64,000 bases of DNA, from the NCBI RefSeq assembly GCF_900156495.1, contig NZ_FTNT01000004.1, positions 62,001 to 126,000 on the forward strand. The letters are read 5' to 3'. The number at the start of each line of letters is the position of its first letter. Position 1 is the stretch's first letter. The notes under the pieces were generated by a model. It searched no databases. It saw nothing but the letters and a program-made list of their open reading frames with translations, and was not told where the DNA came from. The position numbers and the translations under genes were made by a program. The DNA comes from Williamsia sterculiae (GTDB lineage Bacteria; Actinomycetota; Actinomycetes; Mycobacteriales; Mycobacteriaceae). Shown piece after piece: positions 56,731-64,000 of this stretch.

Positions 56731-56787
56731 ATGAAACGAATTCTCGTCGTTCGCCGACTCGTAGTACAAGGCCGCCGCGGGGTCTGA
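56731..56787 (+). CDS. Putative branched-chain amino acid leader peptide
   Basis: ATG 56731 opens an 18-codon frame, MKRILVVRRLVVQGRRGV, ending in TGA 56785-56787. Eight of the 18 codons are Ile, Leu or Val, arranged as ILVV and LVV. It lies 100 bases before a gene for a LeuA-type allosteric domain, and competing hairpins follow its stop. This fits a transcription attenuator that senses charged Leu/Val/Ile tRNA, as known for ilv and leu genes of Corynebacterium. It is an inference from codon content and context. Confidence 0.55.
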   Translation: MKRILVVRRLVVQGRRGV

Positions 56788-56812
56788 ATCGACCGACCCC
56801 CCGCTGCGGGTC
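56776..56812 (+). promoter_or_regulatory. Candidate attenuator hairpins
   Basis: GCGGGGTC (56777-56784) can pair with GACCCC (56795-56800), or that same GACCC can pair instead with GGGTC (56808-56812). The two structures exclude each other, and the first overlaps the leader peptide stop codon. No U-tract follows. Confidence 0.45.
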
Positions 56813-56886
56813 GTCGAAAGTTGTCGGTCACCTTCCGTTTGCTCACTGCGAACAGCCCGGAAGACCTTCCATCAGGAACCGACGAG

Positions 56887-57381
56887 ATGAACACATTGCA
56901 CTGCTCCACCGCCCATGACACTCCGCTGCCTGAGCTGTCGACCGCCGACCCCTTCGTCGACCGTCACGGATCTCCGCTACCGGCCGCACTGCGTTCCGAG
57001 GCGGCCGGTCTGAGCTGGGAATCGTTCGCCGCGGTGTACCGCGCGTCCGGACCGTATCGGCTGGGTAGTTGGTCGGCGACCGCGGGACCGGACGACCTCT
57101 GCGATTACCGCGCCACCCTCGGTTGTGGTGACGAGATCGTCGCGGTCGACGAACGGGCCTCCGGACCGATCGCCGCCATGTCGGCCATCCTGCATCGGAT
57201 CGGCGTGGGCCTGGACATCGTCGCCCTGCACCAACGGACCACCATCGACGGTGTCATCACCTTCCTGGGCTGCGAACGCAACGGTCGTCGGCTGTGGTCG
57301 ATGGGTCAGGGTGCCGACAGCGCGGCGGCGAGCGTCGACGCGCTGATCGCCGGGGTGAATCGTTTCGCGCAGGCTGCCTGA
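56887..57381 (+). CDS. Stand-alone LeuA allosteric (dimer) domain protein
   Basis: This 164-residue protein has no catalytic barrel. Its last 120 residues read like the regulatory domain of 2-isopropylmalate synthase: YRLGSWSATAG, YRATLGCGDEIVAVDERASGPIAAMSAILHRIGVGLDIVALHQRTTIDGVITFLGCERNGRRLWSMGQGADSAAASVDALIAGVNRF. That domain binds leucine in LeuA. ATG 56887 (MNTLHCSTAHDT) has AGGAAC upstream; TTG 56821 is possible. It is preceded by a Leu/Val/Ile-rich leader peptide. Likely roles are leucine sensing or a heteromeric partner of LeuA. Confidence 0.75.
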   Translation: MNTLHCSTAHDTPLPELSTADPFVDRHGSPLPAALRSEAAGLSWESFAAVYRASGPYRLGSWSATAGPDDLCDYRATLGCGDEIVAVDERASGPIAAMSAILHRIGVGLDIVALHQRTTIDGVITFLGCERNGRRLWSMGQGADSAAASVDALIAGVNRFAQAA

Positions 57382-57391
57382 GGCGAGACCC

Positions 57392-57949
57392 TCAGCGGTC
57401 GCGGACGTCGGTGACCACGTCGTCGGGCCGGTCGGTGGGCTGGTCGCGCAGTTCCGGGAACACCCAGCGGCGGAACGCCCACCACCGGAAGGCCGTGGCC
57501 AGCAGTGTCCCCAGTACGGACCCGCTGATGAAGTCGGCGAGGTTCTCCGCGCTCTGTGAGACGTGCGGAACCCGCAGGTCGAAGATGTAGCTCGACACCG
57601 CGAGCGGAATCTGCGTCACCCCGAGGGCTATCGCCGAGACCAGGAAGAACAGGGCCGCCTCGTGCCGGGTCTGCCGGCCACCACGGTCGGAGAAGGACCA
57701 CTCCCGGTTGAGCACGTAGGACACCACCGTCGCGACCAGGGTCGCGATGACGAACGCGGTGACCGGCTTGCCGTGCAGGGCGGTCAGCTTGAGCACGAAG
57801 AACAACACCGTGGTCAACACGAAGGTGATGCCGCCGACCACCGCGAACCGCAGGAAGCCCGCCCACCGGACCAGGAACTCCAGCATCGGCGCGGGGAACC
57901 GGTCGACGATCACCTTGGGCAAGGACACGAGGTGCGACTGTACCCCCAC
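57392..57949 (-). CDS. GtrA family membrane protein
   Basis: This 185-residue protein has four membrane helices and the GtrA pattern RFAVVGGITFVLTTVLFFVLK, FVIATLVATVVSYVLNREWSF and C-terminal ATAFRWWAFRRWVFPE. GtrA proteins are thought to flip polyprenyl-phosphate-linked sugars for cell-wall glycan modification. The start could be GTG 57949 or GTG 57928. It lies 17 bases downstream of the NUDIX gene and is probably co-transcribed. Confidence 0.9.
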   Translation of the reverse strand: MGVQSHLVSLPKVIVDRFPAPMLEFLVRWAGFLRFAVVGGITFVLTTVLFFVLKLTALHGKPVTAFVIATLVATVVSYVLNREWSFSDRGGRQTRHEAALFFLVSAIALGVTQIPLAVSSYIFDLRVPHVSQSAENLADFISGSVLGTLLATAFRWWAFRRWVFPELRDQPTDRPDDVVTDVRDR

Positions 57950-57966
57950 CCGTTGTCAGCGCCGCA

Positions 57967-58434
57967 TCACAACTCACCGCAGCAGCGCCGCAACCGGTCC
58001 CAGCTCGCCGCGAACGCCGGATGCAGCGGCAGCGCACCGACGTCGGCGACGGGCACCCAGCGCAACTCCACCGACTCCGGGTTCACCACCGTCGCGACCG
58101 TCTCCGGCACGTCGGCGATGACCGTGGTGTAGGTCCACCCGCTGACCGCACTGAGCGTGACCAGCTCGGTACGGACCGTCAGTCGATCGCCCGCGATGCC
58201 CGCCTCCTCGGCCGCCTCGCGGACAGCGGTGTCGACCGCCGACTCATGCGAGTCGCGGGCCCCACCGGGCAGTGCCCAGGTCCCGCCCTGGTGGCTCCAG
58301 AGCGCACGGTGCTGCAACAGCACCAACCAGTCATCGTCCCTCGGAGCCCGCAGCAGCAGCCCGGCCGCACCGTGTACACCCCAGTGCCGACTGCCATCGG
58401 GTTCGAAGACCCACCCGTCGCCGTCACCGCGCAT
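57967..58434 (-). CDS. NUDIX hydrolase (MutT3-like)
   Basis: This 155-residue pyrophosphohydrolase has a complete Nudix box GGARDSHESAVDTAVREAAEEAGI (residues about 56-79), with the metal-binding REAAEE. It sits where mutT3 lies in Mycobacterium tuberculosis, beside thiE and the glnX-glnH-pknG group, so a nucleotide-pool cleaning role is the best guess. It is divergent from glnX with 186 bases between, in which I see no other element. Confidence 0.92.
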   Translation of the reverse strand: MRGDGDGWVFEPDGSRHWGVHGAAGLLLRAPRDDDWLVLLQHRALWSHQGGTWALPGGARDSHESAVDTAVREAAEEAGIAGDRLTVRTELVTLSAVSGWTYTTVIADVPETVATVVNPESVELRWVPVADVGALPLHPAFAASWDRLRRCCGEL

Positions 58435-58620
58435 GTCCGCCGATCACCTCCCCGGATCCTCGCCCCACGGTATCCAACCCGTCATCCGATGGATCGGACC
58501 GCGGGGTCCCGTGACCGGGTAACGGCGCCGACGGAAACACCGACAGAGAGGTCAACGGCGACGAAGCTGGAGGGATAGGCTCGCAACTGCGGCGCAATCG
58601 CGCGCCGCGGAGGGGATACG

Positions 58621-60021
58621 GTGACTGGCGACGCGTCTTCCATGCGCTCGTTGCTGCGGCGCGCTCCGACCCCGACGCGTTATCCACGTCAATCCCCGGC
58701 GACCCGCAACGAGTTGTTGGCGCTGGCCAGGGAGCGCGCCCACTCCCCGCTTCCGTCGCTCCGCAAGCTGGCGGCCACCAGTCCCGGCAAGCTGTTCATG
58801 ATCACCACCGTGCTGGTGGTGGTGGCGGTTCTCAGTGGTTGGTACGCCTCGACGGTGTTGGACAACCGCACCGCGGCACTGACCGAGACGATCGACGACA
58901 CCGAACCCATCGCGGAGTCGGCCCAAGTCCTCTACAGTTCGCTGTCCATCGCCGACGCCACCGCCAACACCGCTTTCACCTCGGGCGGTCTGGAACCGCA
59001 GTCGCTGCGCACGCGATACAACGATGCGCTGGCCACCGCGTCGCAGGCGCTGATCGCGGCGGCGGCGGGCACGTCGAACGAGAACGAACAGGTCCGCGCC
59101 GACCTCAACCTGCTCTCCGAACAGATACCCGTGTACGCCGGGTTGATCGAGTCGGCGCGGGTCAACAACCGGTTGGGCAATCCGGTGGGCTCGGCGTACC
59201 TCGGTGAGGCGTCGAGTCTCATGCAGACCAGTGTGCTGCCGGCCGCGGAACGGCTCTACGAGAAGCGGTCGCAGGCGATCAGCGACCCGCAGAACCGATT
59301 CAAGACCCCTCCGTGGGCGGTCTACGTGGTCATCACGCTGATGTTGGCGATACTGCTGCTGACCAGCCGTTACCTCGCCCGACGGACCCGACGGCGGTTG
59401 AATCTGGGGCTTCTCGTGGCCACGGCGTGCGTGGTGGTGTCCATGCTCTGGCTGCTGATCGCCGGACTGTTGTCCGTGGGGTACACCAGCAGCGCCGAGA
59501 ACAAGGGCGCCGGACCTCTCCGCGACCTCACCCACGCCCGCATCCTGACCCAGAAGGCGCGGTCGGACGAGACACTGTCGTTGGTGCGACGGGGTGATTC
59601 CAACGCGCTCGAGTCGGACTTCGCCTCGTCGGCGGCACAGATCAAACAGACCCTGGACAGCTTCGGCCCCGACGGCGACAACAAGGACACCGTCACCGAC
59701 GCCATCGTCAAGGCGCAGTCGGCGCTCATCACCTGGCAGCAGGCGCACACCACTACCGTCCAACGCACCGCCGCCGGTGATTTCTCCGGTGCCACCGCGA
59801 TCGCGGTGGGCAACAGCCCGGACGGCAGCGCCGTCGCGTACGGGGCTCTCGACGCGGCGCTGACCGACGGCATCACACAGACCCGTACCACTCTGCGCGA
59901 CGATCTGACCACCGCGCGGGTGGTGCTCGGGTTCGCCGGGACCGGAGTGCTTGCCCTCCTGCTGGTGGCCGCGGTCGCCACGGTCGCAGGCATGTTCCCG
60001 CGGATCCGGGAGTACCGATGA
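58621..60021 (+). CDS. glnX: Membrane sensor protein GlnX-like (Rv0412c homologue)
   Basis: The 466-residue protein has one helix near residues 58-80 (LFMITTVLVVVAVLSGWYAS), an outer helical domain of about 150 residues, two helices around 222-285 with a short loop, a second outer domain and a last helix near 440-460. No enzyme motif is present. In mycobacteria GlnX links the binding protein GlnH to kinase PknG across the membrane. GTG 58621 has GGAGGGG upstream; ATG 58642 is an alternative. It overlaps glnH by ATGA. Confidence 0.88.
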   Translation: MTGDASSMRSLLRRAPTPTRYPRQSPATRNELLALARERAHSPLPSLRKLAATSPGKLFMITTVLVVVAVLSGWYASTVLDNRTAALTETIDDTEPIAESAQVLYSSLSIADATANTAFTSGGLEPQSLRTRYNDALATASQALIAAAAGTSNENEQVRADLNLLSEQIPVYAGLIESARVNNRLGNPVGSAYLGEASSLMQTSVLPAAERLYEKRSQAISDPQNRFKTPPWAVYVVITLMLAILLLTSRYLARRTRRRLNLGLLVATACVVVSMLWLLIAGLLSVGYTSSAENKGAGPLRDLTHARILTQKARSDETLSLVRRGDSNALESDFASSAAQIKQTLDSFGPDGDNKDTVTDAIVKAQSALITWQQAHTTTVQRTAAGDFSGATAIAVGNSPDGSAVAYGALDAALTDGITQTRTTLRDDLTTARVVLGFAGTGVLALLLVAAVATVAGMFPRIREYR

Positions 60022-60998
60022 GGGCCCGCGCGATGTGGGTCGCCGTACTGGTCGCGGTGCTGGCCATGACGACGGCGTGCGTACACGCCACCGCACCGCC
60101 GAGCCCACCGCCGTCGGCGTCGGCTCGGCAGCCCGAACCCGCGGGTCTGTCGACCACGGCCACCCCCGAGCCGTTGAGCACCGACGAGGGTTGCGGCGAC
60201 GCGACCGCGAGCTTGACCCCCGGTCCGATGCCCGAGGTGAACAGGATGCCGCCCAACACCACGATGGCCTCGATCGCCGCCCGCGGGCGGTTGATCGTCG
60301 GACTCGACGTCGGCAGCAATCCGTTCAGCTTCCGCGACCCGATCAGCGGGACGATCCAGGGCTTCGACGTCGACATCGCCAAGGAGGTGGCGCGGGCGAT
60401 CTTCGGCGATCCGGAACGCGTGGAATACCGCATCCTCAATCCGGGTGAGCGGATCTCCAGTCTGCAGAACCGCGACGTGGACATCGTGGTGAAGACCCTG
60501 TCGATCACCTGCGACAGGGTCCAGAAGATCGCCTTCTCCACTGTGTATTACGAGGCTTCGCAACGCATCCTGGCGCTGCGGACCTCCGACATCCAGGGAA
60601 TCGGCGACCTCGCGGGTAAGCGAGTGTGTGCGGCGAGGGGCAGCACCTCCATCGCGCGACTGCAGCAGCAGGCTCCCGCGGCGCACGTCGAGACTGTGTC
60701 GACCGAGGCGGACTGCCTGGTGGTGTTGCAGCAGGGGCAGGTCGATGCGGTGTCGACCGATGACGCGATTCTCGCCGGTCTCGCCGCACAGGACCCGTAC
60801 GCACACGTGGTGGGTGCGAGTATGGGGTCGGAGCCGTACGGCATCGGCGTCAACAAGGACCAGACCGACCTGGTCCGGTTCGTCAACGGTGTCCTACAGA
60901 CCATCCGGGCCAACGGTCGATGGTTGGAGATCTACAACCGCTGGCTGTCGATCCTTGGCCCCGTGTACTACCCGCCGCAACCCAGTTACCGCGACTGA
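60018..60998 (+). CDS. glnH: Amino-acid-binding lipoprotein GlnH
   Basis: This 326-residue type-3 solute-binding protein has a lipobox-like TTAC at about residues 18-21 after a hydrophobic signal, and a Pro/Ser-rich linker. The binding domain has GRLIVGLDVGSNPFSFRDPISGTIQGFDVDIAKEVARAIFG, SSLQNRDVDIVVKTLSITCDR and VCAARGSTSIARLQ, the glutamate/glutamine/aspartate class. No matching permease or ATPase is present, so it works as a sensor with GlnX, not as a transporter part. pknG follows after 51 bases. Confidence 0.93.
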   Translation: MRARAMWVAVLVAVLAMTTACVHATAPPSPPPSASARQPEPAGLSTTATPEPLSTDEGCGDATASLTPGPMPEVNRMPPNTTMASIAARGRLIVGLDVGSNPFSFRDPISGTIQGFDVDIAKEVARAIFGDPERVEYRILNPGERISSLQNRDVDIVVKTLSITCDRVQKIAFSTVYYEASQRILALRTSDIQGIGDLAGKRVCAARGSTSIARLQQQAPAAHVETVSTEADCLVVLQQGQVDAVSTDDAILAGLAAQDPYAHVVGASMGSEPYGIGVNKDQTDLVRFVNGVLQTIRANGRWLEIYNRWLSILGPVYYPPQPSYRD

Positions 60999-63611
<2,613 letters not shown>

Positions 63612-63622
63612 GCGGCACGGGT

Positions 63623-64000
63623 TCAAGTACTCTCGTCGAACCCCTGCGCCGCGAGCCAGTTTCGGGCTCGTGCGCCCGACGCACGCGACAGCCACGCGTC
63701 CTGAATGATCTCGGTCAGTTCCCGTAGGGACAACTCACCGACCCGAGAGGCCCGGAGCAGCACGGACAGGTGTCCGTCGAAGTGCGGCGTGGTGAAGAAC
63801 GGCAGGTCGTCGTCCTGGATCAGCGCCTGTTTGTCCGCCTCCGACGGCGTCCAGAACACGACCACGTCCGGGTATCGCTCACCGGTGTCCGGATCGACGG
63901 CGTCGGGTCGTGGGTTGCGGAAGAAGACGAACGAGCGACCGCCGACCTGGAAGACGGGCTTGCCCTGCGACCCGGGTAACTCGGTGACGTGCGGCATGGA
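63623..64000 (-). CDS. MmcQ/YjbR family protein (5' end outside window)
   Basis: The visible 124 residues read MPHVTELPGSQGKPVFQVGGRSFVFFRNPRP, DVVVFWTPSEADKQALIQDDDLPFFTTPHFDGHLSVLLRASRVGELSLRELTEIIQDAWLSRASGARARNWL. This is the YjbR fold (PDB-type CyaY-like). The family normally has 10-20 more residues ahead of MPHVTE, so the start is probably beyond the right edge. It converges with pknG with 11 bases between the stops. Confidence 0.85.
   Translation of the reverse strand, partial: SMPHVTELPGSQGKPVFQVGGRSFVFFRNPRPDAVDPDTGERYPDVVVFWTPSEADKQALIQDDDLPFFTTPHFDGHLSVLLRASRVGELSLRELTEIIQDAWLSRASGARARNWLAAQGFDEST

Noticed and set aside
58552-60108. 518-residue minus-strand frame opposite glnX
   Set aside because: It has Arg/Gly/Val low-complexity composition and no motif; glnX-glnH coupling fixes the coding strand.

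Overview
The window is high-GC actinobacterial chromosome from the order Mycobacteriales, most likely Gordonia or a close relative. Support comes from strong G/C bias at third codon positions, frequent GTG starts, ATGA/GTGA stop-start overlaps, a DtxR/IdeR-type iron box, CIRCE boxes on groEL, and gene order. From groL to pknG the order matches, in inverted orientation and with insertions, the Mycobacterium tuberculosis Rv0410c-Rv0440 segment as I know it: pknG, glnH, glnX, mutT3, thiE/thiO-thiS-thiG, thiD-thiC, GNAT, def, DUF3263, LytR_C, sodC, a GCS2-type ligase, pssA, psd, moeA, groEL2. There is no rRNA, tRNA, CRISPR array, insertion sequence or prophage. After start-site correction no stretch above 300 bases lacks a gene or a described element.

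Region by region. 1-4.2 kb: a 5'-truncated aldehyde dehydrogenase, a TetR gene with no normal start codon covering its first helix, an MFS gene broken by a one-base frameshift, and a CGNR zinc-finger regulator. 4.2-6.1 kb: groL with two CIRCE operators and a hairpin terminator. 6.1-11.8 kb: an uptake-plus-oxygenase island (GntR, isopenicillin-N-synthase-like Fe(II)/2-oxoglutarate oxygenase, ABC permease, ATPase, divergent NMT1/THI5-like binding lipoprotein, PEP-mutase-like enzyme) with three exact TACATGTA palindromes in its divergent promoter. 11.7-21.3 kb: three luciferase-like flavin monooxygenases, a small coupled protein, TetR/MFS pair, an acyl-CoA dehydrogenase pair and a BadF/BcrA-type ATPase. 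21.3-24.8 kb: TetR and divergent FAD monooxygenase sharing two operators, SRPBCC protein and HAD phosphatase.

24.8-30.4 kb: M20 peptidase, moeA, psd, pssA, then two small envelope proteins on the opposite strand. 30.5-37.0 kb: a complete seven-function Mrp cation/proton antiporter operon with MrpA and MrpB fused. 37.1-40.2 kb: an ABC exporter with its own MerR regulator and palindrome, then an SRPBCC protein. 40.2-45.8 kb: GCS2-like ligase, sodC, LytR_C protein and DUF3263 protein opposite def, GNAT and a degenerate ApbE-like protein. 45.8-49.2 kb: eutBC, an iron-box-controlled siderophore-interacting protein and a small GNAT protein.

49.4-56.7 kb: thiamine biosynthesis in two TPP-riboswitch units (thiC-thiD; thiO-thiS-thiG) plus thiE, with an ABC transporter wedged between. 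56.7-57.4 kb: a short branched-chain-amino-acid-rich leader peptide precedes a free-standing LeuA allosteric domain protein; this looks like a leucine-linked regulatory module and is the most novel item here. 57.4-64 kb: GtrA, NUDIX hydrolase, the glnX-glnH-pknG amino-acid-sensing operon, and a YjbR-type protein cut by the window end.

A hairpin of consensus AACTGCGGGAA-N7-TTCCCGCAGTT occurs four times between genes, three of them directly after stop codons, and is an unexplained dispersed element.
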